Assembly (NCBI RefSeq): GCF_000964085.1
Contig: NZ_JZRB01000059.1
Coordinates: 1 to 35,500 of the forward strand
Source: Luteibacter yeojuensis
GTDB taxonomy: Bacteria; Pseudomonadota; Gammaproteobacteria; Xanthomonadales; Rhodanobacteraceae
DNA length: 35,500 nucleotides
Direction of reading: 5' to 3'
In this document: positions 15,805-23,582 of the stretch, in pieces
Layout: each line of letters opens with the position of its first letter
How positions within the stretch are numbered: the first letter of the stretch is position 1
Program-made: the position numbers and the translations under genes
Notes under the pieces: model-generated
What the model was told of the DNA's origin: nothing
Seen by the model: the letters and a program-made list of their open reading frames with translations, nothing else
Database searches by the model: none

Positions 15805-16577
15805 AACTCGCCGTGCTGGTGGTGGATGACGAGCCCATCGCGCGGCAGGCCGTGCTGCGCCTGCTGAAGGATGACCCGGACGTGGCCCACGTGGCCGAGT
15901 GCGGCGACGGGGCCTCGGCCGTAGAGGCGATCCGATCCGGCTCGCCCGACCTTGTCTTCCTCGATATCCAGATGCCGGCGATGACCGGCATGGACGTGGC
16001 GCGTACCGTCGGCATCGAGCGCATGCCTGCGACCGTGTTCGTCACGGCGTATGAGCAGTACGCGGTGCGGGCGTTCGACGCCAACGCGGTGGACTACCTG
16101 GTCAAGCCCTTCAGCCGCGAACGCTTCGCGCATGCGCTCGGCAGGGCGAAGGGCAGGGTGGCCAGCGCGGCGCAGGGTGCCGATGCCTCCGCGCGGATCA
16201 TGCAGGCCCTGGATGCGCTGCGCCGCAAGGATGCCTACCTCGACCGCATCCCCATCCGCGCGGACGAGCAGGTCACCTTCGTGGCGGTGGACGATATCGT
16301 GTGGATCAAGGCCAGCCGCAACACGGTGGTGATCCACCTAGCCGACCGCGAGCACGAGCTGCGTGAAACGATGGCGGGCCTGGCCGAACGGCTCGACCCG
16401 CGCCACTTCGCCCGCGTGCACCGCTCGGCCATCGTCAACGTGCGCCGCGTGCAGGCGGTGCATCCCTGGTTCAACGGCTACCACGTGCTGACGATGGATA
16501 CCGGCCAGAAGCTGCGCATGAGCCGCTACCAGCACGAGGCCTTCCTGAAGCTGGTCTCGCTGCGCCCCGGCGGCTAG
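15801..16577 (+). CDS. LytTR-family response regulator
   Basis: A 258-residue regulator. The receiver domain (1-120) has the acidic pair Asp9/Asp10, phospho-acceptor Asp55 (LVFLDIQMPA), Thr82 and Lys102 (VDYLVKPFS). A linker leads to a LytTR DNA-binding domain (about 152-255) with IPIRADEQVTFVAVDDIVWI, ASRNTVVIHL, RHFARVHRSAIVNVRRV and GQKLRMSRYQ. LytTR proteins bind direct repeats and commonly control envelope or virulence genes. Its kinase partner is encoded just upstream with overlapping codons. The targets are unknown; the divergent secreted-protein pair and the RMD1-family gene downstream are possible. Confidence 0.93.
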   Translation: MKLAVLVVDDEPIARQAVLRLLKDDPDVAHVAECGDGASAVEAIRSGSPDLVFLDIQMPAMTGMDVARTVGIERMPATVFVTAYEQYAVRAFDANAVDYLVKPFSRERFAHALGRAKGRVASAAQGADASARIMQALDALRRKDAYLDRIPIRADEQVTFVAVDDIVWIKASRNTVVIHLADREHELRETMAGLAERLDPRHFARVHRSAIVNVRRVQAVHPWFNGYHVLTMDTGQKLRMSRYQHEAFLKLVSLRPGG

Positions 16578-16652
16578 GGTTCACGGTACCCCCGCAGCCC
16601 GCTTGTCATGCTGCACGTGTATGACGGTGCCGCCGCTACCAGGATGTGACCC

Positions 16653-17756
16653 GTGCCCACTGCTTTGGAAACCACGCCACCCATCGTCCGACGCGCCCGC
16701 GTCACGGCGCTGGGCCTGTTCGATGTCTCGTATGCCGCGGACCTGGCGAAGGCCCGGGCCCTGTGCACCGACATGGCCGTGGCCACCGGCCTTGCCGGGC
16801 CGCTGACGTTCGACGTGCCGCCCCTGCGCCTGCAGTACGCCACGGTGGAGATCCCCGTGGGTGCCGCGACGCTCACGGGCGAGGTCGCCGTCCACCTGTA
16901 TGACTTCGGCGCCATCGCGCTGGCCATCACCTTCGTGCTCGACGACCTGCCGTGGGCACGCTTCGTCGAGACGGCGCGGCTGATCGAGGAGGCACTGGCG
17001 CTGGACAAGCCGTCGGCGCCGTGGACCGCCTTCCTCGCCGACGCCAAGGCCCGCTTCCTGCCAGCGCTGGAACGGCCGAACGAGGCCGTGATCCAGGAGG
17101 ATTACCAACTCATCGAGATCGATGCCTTCGCCGCGCCGCTGCCCGACGTGCTGCACAAGGTCGTCGACCTGTCGCCGCTGCTCGCGGGCGATCCGCGTCC
17201 CTTGTCCGTGGAGACACGCGAGACCTTGCTGAAACACCGCTTCGGCTACCTCGCCGACGATTGCGTGGTGGTGACGCGCGACCGCGCACTGCTGTACCAG
17301 CCGGGCGGCGACGCGGGCGTGGCCGCCGTGCTCGAAGTCGCGAACGCGCAGCTGCTGGAGCTGCGCTACTACGGCAACCTGCTCGACGACGAGCTGCCGC
17401 GCATGTACGACCTCGTGGACCGGACCCGCACGGTGCCCGCGTTCTCCGCGCCCGCGCAGTTGTCGCGGCTCGCGCGCCGCCTGTACACCGTGTGGGCCGA
17501 GGTGACCGAACTGACCGAACGCGTGGAAAACGCCCTCGAAGCCACCGGCCACCCCTACCTCGCCACGGTGTACACCGCCACGCTCGAACTCTTCGGCGTG
17601 CCCGGGCTGAGCACCGCGGTGGACCGCAAACTCGAGATTGTCCGCGACACCTACGCGGCGCTTTACGACGAGGCGTCCGTCAGCCGCGCCGGCCTGCTCG
17701 AAATCACCATCGTCGTGCTCATCGCCGTCGAACTCGTGCTCGCGTTGATCAAGTAG
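16653..17756 (+). CDS. RMD1/YagE (DUF155) family membrane-anchored protein
   Basis: A 367-residue protein of the RMD1/DUF155 group, known from yeast Rmd1 and Sif2-like proteins and from many bacteria. The conserved features are an N-terminal alpha/beta part with YDFGAIALAITF, a central segment FGYLADDCVVVTRDRALLY, and a helical part with ELRYYGNLLDDELPRMYDLV and YTVWAEVTELTERVENAL. The protein ends in a single C-terminal membrane helix (LLEITIVVLIAVELVLALIK, 348-367), so it should be tail-anchored in the inner membrane. Its biochemical role is not established in bacteria. The start is a GTG at 16653 with AGGA at suitable distance. It lies 75 bases after the LytTR gene and converges on the SDR gene with three bases between the stops. 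Confidence 0.85.
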   Translation: MPTALETTPPIVRRARVTALGLFDVSYAADLAKARALCTDMAVATGLAGPLTFDVPPLRLQYATVEIPVGAATLTGEVAVHLYDFGAIALAITFVLDDLPWARFVETARLIEEALALDKPSAPWTAFLADAKARFLPALERPNEAVIQEDYQLIEIDAFAAPLPDVLHKVVDLSPLLAGDPRPLSVETRETLLKHRFGYLADDCVVVTRDRALLYQPGGDAGVAAVLEVANAQLLELRYYGNLLDDELPRMYDLVDRTRTVPAFSAPAQLSRLARRLYTVWAEVTELTERVENALEATGHPYLATVYTATLELFGVPGLSTAVDRKLEIVRDTYAALYDEASVSRAGLLEITIVVLIAVELVLALIK

Positions 17757-17759
17757 GTC

Positions 17760-18482
17760 TCAATGCGGCGAGCGCGTCGGGCGCACGACGATCTCGTTGA
17801 CGTCCACGTCGCCGGGCTGCTCGATCGCATAGCGCACGGCGCGGCCGATGGCATCCGGCTGCAGCGCAACGGCGCGCCAGGCCTTCATCGCCTCCGCCGC
17901 GCTGGCGTCGGTGATGGTGCCGGCCAGCTCGCTTTCCACCACCCCGGGGTGGATGCACGTGACGCGCAGGTCCTGCGTTTCCTGGCGCAACCCATCGGAA
18001 ATGGCGCGCACGGCGAACTTCGTGGCGCAGTACACGGCGGCCGTGGGCGATACGTTCAGCGCGCCGATCGAGGCGATGTTGATGACGTGGCCTTGCATGC
18101 GCGCCGTCATGTGCGGCAGCACGGCGGCGATGCCGTAGAGCACGCCCTTGATGTTCACGTCGACCATCCGGTCCCACTCGTCCACGTGCAGCGCGGCCAG
18201 CGGCGATAACGGCATCACGCCCGCGTTGTTGACGATGACATCGACGTGGCCCCATGCCGCGATCGCGGCATCGGCGAAGGCTTGCACGTCGCTGCGCGAG
18301 GTGACATCGAGCGAGCGGAAGAGGGCCGTGCCACCCGCGGCGTTGATCTCGGCGGCGATGCGTTCCAGGCGATCGGTGCGGCGCGCGCCGAGGAAGACGC
18401 GGGCGCCGGCGGCGGCCAGCTCCCGGGCGATGCCCTCGCCGATGCCGCTCGAGGCGCCAGTGATAAGTACGGTCTTGTCCAT
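17760..18482 (-). CDS. Short-chain dehydrogenase/reductase (SDR)
   Basis: A 240-residue classical SDR. It has the cofactor motif TGASSGIG (8-15) and LGARR after strand two, which with its arginines suggests an NADP preference. NNAG (85-88) and the catalytic Ser138, Tyr151 and Lys155 (YCATK) are present. It is probably a soluble NAD(P)-dependent oxidoreductase; the substrate is unknown. The start at 18482 has AAGGA upstream. It is divergent from a LysR regulator with 99 bases between, the usual arrangement for LysR control. Confidence 0.9.
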   Translation of the reverse strand: MDKTVLITGASSGIGEGIARELAAAGARVFLGARRTDRLERIAAEINAAGGTALFRSLDVTSRSDVQAFADAAIAAWGHVDVIVNNAGVMPLSPLAALHVDEWDRMVDVNIKGVLYGIAAVLPHMTARMQGHVINIASIGALNVSPTAAVYCATKFAVRAISDGLRQETQDLRVTCIHPGVVESELAGTITDASAAEAMKAWRAVALQPDAIGRAVRYAIEQPGDVDVNEIVVRPTRSPH

Positions 18483-18560
18483 GGGATGTCCTTCGGTAGG
18501 GGTAGGCAACCTACGTTAGGCGTGCCGTATCCACTGGACAATCCGGTAGCATCTGCCCAC

Positions 18561-18583
18561 ATTGGTTAGTAGGATTAACCAAT
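18561..18583. promoter_or_regulatory. Inverted repeat overlapping the LysR start codon (likely operator)
   Basis: Perfect 8-base arms, ATTGGTTA at 18561-18568 and TAACCAAT at 18576-18583, flank a seven-base spacer GTAGGAT. The right arm includes the first two bases of the LysR ATG. The spacer contains the likely ribosome site AGGA. A regulator bound here would block its own gene and could reach the divergent SDR promoter. In RNA the same bases could form a stem with the ribosome site in the loop. Confidence 0.7.
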
Positions 18584-19475
18584 GAGCCTCGACCTCAACC
18601 TTTTGCAGGCCTTCGTGGCGGTGGCCGATGCCGGGAATTTCCGGGCAGCGGCCGATCGCCTCGGCGTTACCCGCTCCGCGGTCAGCCAGTCGATCCGCAA
18701 GCTGGAGGACCAGCTCGGCGTCGCGCTCGTCCGGCGTACCACCCGCAGCGTCAGCCTTACGGAAGCCGGCGTGCAGCTGCATGCTGGCGTGGCGCCCAAC
18801 CTCGCCGACCTCGCCGCATCGGTGGAAGCCGCGGGCAGCCTCGCTGGCCGCCCGACGGGCCAACTGCGCCTTGCCGTGTCGACGATCGCCGAGCGCTTCC
18901 TCGACGGCCCGTTGCTCGCCTCGTTCCTGCTCGCGCACCCGGGCATCGAACTCGACATCACTGTCACCGACGACGAGTTCGACATCGTCGCGGAGGGCTA
19001 CGACGCCGGCGTGCGCCTTGGCGAGGTGATTGAACAGGATATGGTGGCCGTACCCGTCGGCGGCCCCACGCGCCAGGTCTGCGTGGCGAGCCCCGCCTAC
19101 CTCGCGGCGCATGCTGCGCCCGCGCACCCGCGCGACCTCATCCACCATCGCTGCATCGGCTGGCGTCCGGCGCCGCGCGTGGCGCCGTACCGATGGGAGT
19201 TCGAAGAAGACGGCAAGCCGTTCGACGTCGCCGTGGGCGCGGGCCTTATGACCAACGACGTGTGGGTGATGCTGCGCACCGCGCTTTCCGGTGGCGGCAT
19301 CACGTTCGGCGTGGAGGGTACGTTCAGGCCCTACATCGTGCGCGGCGAGCTGGTGACGATGCTCGATGCATGGCTCACGCCGTTCCCTGGTTTTTATCTT
19401 TATTACCCGGGCCGGCGCCACCTGGCGCCGAAAGTACGTGCGCTGGTCGACCACGTAAAATCTTTCGAAGCGTGA
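18582..19475 (+). CDS. LysR-family transcriptional regulator
   Basis: A 297-residue regulator. The N-terminal HTH covers residues 1-60 (LDLNLLQAFVAVADAGNFRA, then TRSAVSQSIRKLEDQLG, then RRTTRSVSLTEAG). The effector domain starts near residue 90 (GQLRLAVSTIAERFLDGPL) and includes FDIVAEGYDAGVRLGE, of the CrgA-like subgroup. The start at 18582 is supported by AGGA about nine bases upstream and by the domain edge. It is divergent from the SDR gene at 17760-18482 and is its probable regulator. An inverted repeat covers its own start codon, suggesting autorepression. Confidence 0.92.
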   Translation: MSLDLNLLQAFVAVADAGNFRAAADRLGVTRSAVSQSIRKLEDQLGVALVRRTTRSVSLTEAGVQLHAGVAPNLADLAASVEAAGSLAGRPTGQLRLAVSTIAERFLDGPLLASFLLAHPGIELDITVTDDEFDIVAEGYDAGVRLGEVIEQDMVAVPVGGPTRQVCVASPAYLAAHAAPAHPRDLIHHRCIGWRPAPRVAPYRWEFEEDGKPFDVAVGAGLMTNDVWVMLRTALSGGGITFGVEGTFRPYIVRGELVTMLDAWLTPFPGFYLYYPGRRHLAPKVRALVDHVKSFEA

Positions 19476-19592
19476 TGCGCGTTGCGCTTTTGCGGGCGCG
19501 CGCAGTTACCTGCGCCGCGCTCGCAAAAATGTCATACCGCGTCGTGACAATCACCGCCGCAGGGGGAAAACAATAAGCGCGCGGGGACACGC

Positions 19593-21695
19593 ATGACATC
19601 CCAGGACCGGCGTCATTTCCTGAAGATTTCCCTTGGCGCCGCAGGTGCGGCGTTTACGGCGGCGGTGGTGCCGCCTTCGATCCAGAAAGCCCTTGCGGTG
19701 CCGGCGGCACGGCGCACGGGCACGCTCAAGGATATCGAGCACGTGGTGATCCTCATGCAGGAGAACCGCTCGTTCGACCATTACTTCGGCACTATGCGTG
19801 GCGTGCGCGGCTTTGGCGATACGCGCACGCACACGCTGGCGTCGGGCCGCTCGGTGTTCCACCAGCCGGTGGCGGCGGGCAGTGCGGATTACCTGCTGCC
19901 GTTCCGCCCGCAGGCGGAAAACCTCGGCCTTACCTTCATCGAAGACCTGCCGCACGGGTGGAACGATACCCAGGCCGCGTTCAACGCCGGCAAATACGAC
20001 CAGTGGGTGCCTTCGAAGGGCACCACCACCATGGCGTACCTGACCCGCCACGATATCCCCTTCCATTACGCGCTGGCCGATGCGTTCACCGTGTGCGACG
20101 CGTACCACTGCTCCATCCTCTCCTCGACCGACCCGAACCGCTACTACATGTGGACCGGCTACGTGGGCAACGACGGGCAGGGCGGTGGGCCCGTCCTCAG
20201 CAATGCCGAGGAAGGCTATGGCTGGACGACGTACCCCGAGCGCCTCGAGGCCGCGGGCGTGTCGTGGAAGATCTACCAGGACATCGGCACCGGCCTCGAT
20301 GCCGCGGGCGGCTGGGGCTGGGGCTCCAACCCTTACATCGGCAACTACGGCGACAACTCGCTGCTGTACTTCAACCAGTACCGCAACGCCGAGCCGGGCA
20401 ACCCGCTGTACGACAAGGCGCGCACGGGCACCAACACGCTCGGCGGGCAGTCGCTGTTCGAACTGCTGCAGAAGGACGTGAAAGCCGGCACGCTGCCACA
20501 GGTATCGTGGATCGCGGCGCCCGAAGCGTATACCGAGCACCCGAGCTGGCCGGCCAACTACGGCGCGTGGTACGTCGACCAGGTGCTCGAGGCGCTGACG
20601 TCGAACCCCGAGGTGTGGAGCAAGACCGCGCTGTTCATCACCTACGACGAGAACGACGGCTTCTTCGACCACGTGCTGCCGGCCTATCCACCCGCCACGG
20701 CCGATCGCGGCCTGTCGACGGTAAGCATCGATGGCGAGGTGTATCCCGGCGGCGATGGCTTCAACGCCGGCGTGTACGGCCTGGGCGTGCGCGTGCCGAT
20801 GCTGGTGGTGTCGCCATGGAGCAAAGGGGGCTGGGTGTGTTCGGAAACCTACGACCACACCTCCATCATCCGCTTCCTCGAACAGCGCTTCGGGGTCATG
20901 GAGCCGAACATTTCCGCGTGGCGCCGCGCCGTGTGCGGTGACCTCACGCGCGCGTTCGACCTCGATGGCCACGACGGCCGCATGCCGCGCCTGCCGGCCA
21001 CCACCGGCTGGGAGCCCGATCGTGGCGACCACCCGGCGGTGCATCCGGCGCCGCCCACCGAGCAGCACCTGCCGCGCCAGGAGCGCGGCCAGCGGCCGGC
21101 GCGCGCGCTTCCCTACGAGCTGGAAACCACGGGCCGCCTGGATATCGACGCCGGGCGCTACTGGCTCGATTTCAGGAACACCGGCGACCTCGGCGCGTGC
21201 TTCCACGTGACCTCCACGCTGCGCACGGACGGCCCCTGGGCCTATACGGTGGAGGCGGGCAAGTCGCTCTCCGATCACTGGACCAGCGCTTACAGTGGCG
21301 GCGCGTACGATCTGACGGTGATAGGCCCGAACGGCTTCATGCGCCAGTTCAGCGGGAAGCAACCGGACAAGGCCGATACGCACCGCTTGGCCCTGCCCGA
21401 AGTGACCCTGGTGGAAGGGCGCCACCGTGACGACCTGCACCTGCTGCTCGTCAACAACGGTGGCCGCCCCTGCGCCATTACGGTGCAGGCCAACGATTAC
21501 CTGCACGAGCCGCCGCGACGTTACTGGCTGCTGCCTGGCCAGCAAGTGGAGACGCACTGGGATATCGGCGGCTGCGACCACTGGTACGACGTCGTGGCCA
21601 CGAGCGACGCCGACCCGTTGTTCTCCCGCCGGTTCGCGGGCCATCGTGAAACCGGCAGGGATTCCGTCTCCGATCCGGCGCTCGGGGGCCGCTGA
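19593..21695 (+). CDS. Tat-exported phosphocholine-type phospholipase C
   Basis: A 700-residue secreted phospholipase of the PlcH/PlcN type. The twin-arginine signal is RRHFLKISLGAAGAA at the N-terminus. The phosphoesterase domain begins EHVVILMQENRSFDHYFGTM (49-68), the hallmark of the family, and continues with CSILSSTDPNRYYMWTG and FITYDENDGFFDHVLP. Two C-terminal DUF756-type beta domains follow from about residues 505 to 695. The length equals characterised relatives (about 690-730). It should hydrolyse phosphatidylcholine or sphingomyelin, releasing phosphocholine, outside the inner membrane. No plcR-type chaperone gene is adjacent. The start at 19593 puts the Tat motif at the N-terminus, although its ribosome site is weak. 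A strong terminator follows at 21718-21750. Confidence 0.93.
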   Translation: MTSQDRRHFLKISLGAAGAAFTAAVVPPSIQKALAVPAARRTGTLKDIEHVVILMQENRSFDHYFGTMRGVRGFGDTRTHTLASGRSVFHQPVAAGSADYLLPFRPQAENLGLTFIEDLPHGWNDTQAAFNAGKYDQWVPSKGTTTMAYLTRHDIPFHYALADAFTVCDAYHCSILSSTDPNRYYMWTGYVGNDGQGGGPVLSNAEEGYGWTTYPERLEAAGVSWKIYQDIGTGLDAAGGWGWGSNPYIGNYGDNSLLYFNQYRNAEPGNPLYDKARTGTNTLGGQSLFELLQKDVKAGTLPQVSWIAAPEAYTEHPSWPANYGAWYVDQVLEALTSNPEVWSKTALFITYDENDGFFDHVLPAYPPATADRGLSTVSIDGEVYPGGDGFNAGVYGLGVRVPMLVVSPWSKGGWVCSETYDHTSIIRFLEQRFGVMEPNISAWRRAVCGDLTRAFDLDGHDGRMPRLPATTGWEPDRGDHPAVHPAPPTEQHLPRQERGQRPARALPYELETTGRLDIDAGRYWLDFRNTGDLGACFHVTSTLRTDGPWAYTVEAGKSLSDHWTSAYSGGAYDLTVIGPNGFMRQFSGKQPDKADTHRLALPEVTLVEGRHRDDLHLLLVNNGGRPCAITVQANDYLHEPPRRYWLLPGQQVETHWDIGGCDHWYDVVATSDADPLFSRRFAGHRETGRDSVSDPALGGR

Positions 21696-21717
21696 TTCAG
21701 TTTGACTTCATGCAGGG

Positions 21718-21750
21718 AAAAGGCCCGGTGCGGCATGCGCCGGGCCTTTT
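21718..21750 (+). terminator. Rho-independent terminator of the phospholipase C gene
   Basis: Perfect 11-base arms AAAAGGCCCGG (21718-21728) and CCGGGCCTTTT (21740-21750) enclose an 11-base loop. The T-run on the plus strand and the A-run at the left make it a good intrinsic terminator for the phospholipase gene, 23 bases after its stop. The A-run would also serve minus-strand transcripts. Confidence 0.88.
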
Positions 21751-21978
21751 GCGTTCAACACTTAGGTAATATTACGTAGTGAATTAGGTCACATCCTAAT
21801 CGTCGACTATTCATCTAAGTCGATGAGACCTTCATCACGTTTCCGGCCGTTTTGGGGTAGGGTTGCCGAAAAAGGGGCTTACTGTGCAGGTTGCAGCCTG
21901 CTAGGAGCCCCGGCCCGGCAGCCGGAAACGTGCAACCTCCGGCCGCCCGACGGCGTGTTGAACACGGAGGATGCAAGG
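21751..21978 (+). promoter_or_regulatory. AT-rich upstream region and structured leader of the ATP-grasp gene
   Basis: The first half is markedly richer in A+T than its surroundings. It holds a perfect palindrome GTAATATTAC (21766-21775) and an inverted repeat ATTAGG/CCTAAT with a six-base loop (21783-21788, 21795-21800). Further on, GGTTGCA (21889-21895) pairs with TGCAACC (21931-21937). CCTCCG (21936-21941) can pair with CGGAGG (21965-21970), the likely ribosome site. GTGTTGAACAC (21955-21965) is another dyad. The region looks regulatory at both DNA and RNA level, but no named riboswitch is recognised. Confidence 0.45.
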
Positions 21979-22947
21979 ATGTCTGAGAAGTTCAAGAAGC
22001 GGTCCCTGGTCACCCGCCTGCCGGCGTGGTCGGTCATCGACGCGACCATCCACTTCGCGAGCTTCCTGCACCAGCACAAGCGGCTGCCCCGGCGCGAAAG
22101 CCAGCTGGTGAACGACGTCATTTACCGCATGAAAGCCTCCGGCGAATTGTCGGATCCGCTGCGCGTGTTCGTCACCGACAAAGAGCTGCTCAAGGTGTTT
22201 GTCCGGGACACCATTGGCGACGCGTTCAACGTGCCCACCACCCGCGTGCTGCGCCACGTTGGCGAGGTATCCGCCGATATCTTCCCGGATGCCTGCGTCA
22301 TCAAGCCCACGCATGCCAGCGGTGAGGTGATCATCCGCCGCCATGGGGAGGCGCTCGACCTGGGCCGCATCCGCCGCTGGTTCCAGCTCAACTATTACCG
22401 CCAGTCGCGCGAGCCGAACTACCGCTTCCTGCAGCCGAAGGTGATCGTCGAGCCCATCATCTTCAACGCCGTGGACCTTGTCGATTACAAGGTGTTCTGC
22501 TTCAACGGCGAGCCGCGCCTTATCCAGGTGGATGCGAACCGGCATATCCGCCACTGCCGCCGCTTCTTCGACCTCGACTGGAAGCCGCTGCATTTTGGCC
22601 TCGTTTACGAACAGGGCACCATCGAAGTGGAGCGGCCGGCCAACCTTGCCGCGATGATCGACACGGCCGCGAAGCTCAGCAAGGGCTTCTCGCTTATCCG
22701 CGTCGACCTTTACTCGAACGGCGAACAGGTGCTGGTGGGCGAGCTCACCAACTGCCCCAGCGGCGCGAACGGTATCTTCTACCCCGAGGACGGCGAGGCG
22801 GTGGCCTCGCGCATGATCCTCGGCGAGCTTGCCCGCGAGGCGGCTGCCCCGCAGATCAGCCTCACCGTGCCGGTGGTGGCGCCACCGGCGAGCGTGGCGG
22901 CGTCGATCGACGTCGTGCCCTCGATCGACTCGGCGAGCAGCTGCTAG
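21979..22947 (+). CDS. TupA-like ATP-grasp enzyme
   Basis: A 322-residue protein of the TupA-like ATP-grasp family (PF14305), named for teichuronopeptide synthesis in Bacillus. Visible blocks are CVIKPTHASGEVIIRRH (nucleotide-binding Lys109), VIVEPIIF then DYKVFCFNGEPRLIQVDANR (from Asp169), RRFFDLDW, and the metal-binding end LIRVDLYSNGEQVLVGELTN (Asp243, Glu255, Asn258). The C-terminal 45 residues are a Val/Ala/Ser-rich tail. The family is expected to join a carboxyl to an amine, or otherwise modify a polysaccharide or peptide, using ATP. No glycosyltransferase or export genes are next to it, so its acceptor is unknown. The start at 21979 is supported by GGAGG and the family N-terminus; the longer frame to 21823 is leader. 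Confidence 0.85.
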   Translation: MSEKFKKRSLVTRLPAWSVIDATIHFASFLHQHKRLPRRESQLVNDVIYRMKASGELSDPLRVFVTDKELLKVFVRDTIGDAFNVPTTRVLRHVGEVSADIFPDACVIKPTHASGEVIIRRHGEALDLGRIRRWFQLNYYRQSREPNYRFLQPKVIVEPIIFNAVDLVDYKVFCFNGEPRLIQVDANRHIRHCRRFFDLDWKPLHFGLVYEQGTIEVERPANLAAMIDTAAKLSKGFSLIRVDLYSNGEQVLVGELTNCPSGANGIFYPEDGEAVASRMILGELAREAAAPQISLTVPVVAPPASVAASIDVVPSIDSASSC

Positions 22948-23505
22948 TCAGCGCTTCGCCGGGGCACCCAGCAGCGCGCCGGTGACGATCCCGAACAGAT
23001 GCGGCGCCCGCGGCGCGAACGCCGCCTGTTCGCCCAGCCACGCCAGCCCTGCGATCAACGCGAGGAAATCCGCGCCGTCGATGTCCTTGCGTGCCGTGCC
23101 TTCGGCCTGCGCCCGTGCGAGCAGGCGCGCGCCCGACGAGCGCACCGCCTTGCAGGCGACGTAGAGCGGGGATGTTTCGTCATCCATCGCGGCAGCCATC
23201 AGGTCCACCACGCCGCGGAATTGCTGCGTCCATGCCACGGCATCGCGTGCCCAGGCCACCAGCGCTTCGTCCGGCGCATGCGCAGCCTCGAGTTCGGCGG
23301 CCAGGCCCGTGAGCTGGTCCAGGCTCGAGCGCAGCAGCACGTCGAACAGCGCCTCGCGTGACGGGAAATGCCGGTACAGCGTGCCCAGGCCCACGTCCGC
23401 CCGCCGTGCGATATCGCGCAACGACGCGTCCGCGCCCTGTTCCGCGACCACATCTCGCGCCACGCTGAGAATCAGCGCGTAGTTCTTTTGGGCATCAGCA
23501 CGCAT
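22948..23505 (-). CDS. TetR-family regulator, likely repressor of the adjacent SDR
   Basis: A 185-residue regulator. The HTH lies at about residues 25-55 (ASLRDIARRADVGLGTLYRH, then FPSREALFDVL). A helical ligand-binding domain follows (ALVAWARDAVAWTQQFRGVV, then ADFLALIAGLAWLGEQAAF). It belongs to the common group of TetR repressors with LRDIARRADVGLGTLYRHF wording. The start at 23505 has AGAGGT upstream. It is divergent from an SDR gene; the 77-base gap contains two near-identical palindromes, so repression of both genes is likely. Its stop (TGA) and that of the convergent ATP-grasp gene (TAG) touch with no gap. Confidence 0.92.
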   Translation of the reverse strand: MRADAQKNYALILSVARDVVAEQGADASLRDIARRADVGLGTLYRHFPSREALFDVLLRSSLDQLTGLAAELEAAHAPDEALVAWARDAVAWTQQFRGVVDLMAAAMDDETSPLYVACKAVRSSGARLLARAQAEGTARKDIDGADFLALIAGLAWLGEQAAFAPRAPHLFGIVTGALLGAPAKR

Positions 23506-23514
23506 GGGTACCTC

Positions 23515-23561
23515 TTGACAAACGGAGCACTGCTCCCATTAACTAGATGGAGCACTGTTCC
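23515..23561 (+). promoter_or_regulatory. SDR promoter with two TetR-type operator palindromes
   Basis: A perfect -35 box TTGACA lies at 23515-23520. The palindrome GGAGCACTGCTCC (23524-23536, 6+1+6, perfect) fills the spacer between it and the probable -10 region (about 23538-23544). A second copy, GGAGCACTGTTCC (23549-23561, one mismatch), lies 25 bases further on, over the expected transcription start. This is the textbook layout for repression by the divergent TetR protein. Confidence 0.82.
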
Positions 23562-23582
23562 GTTAATCATAGAGGATTCGTC

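Noticed and set aside
16578..16652. A GTCAT/ATGAC inverted repeat in the gap before the RMD1-family gene
   Set aside because: The arms are only five bases with an 11-base spacer, too short to separate from chance.
19551..21644. A 697-residue minus-strand open frame opposite phospholipase C
   Set aside because: No recognisable motifs; Arg/Ala/Val/His-rich shadow of the well-supported phospholipase gene.
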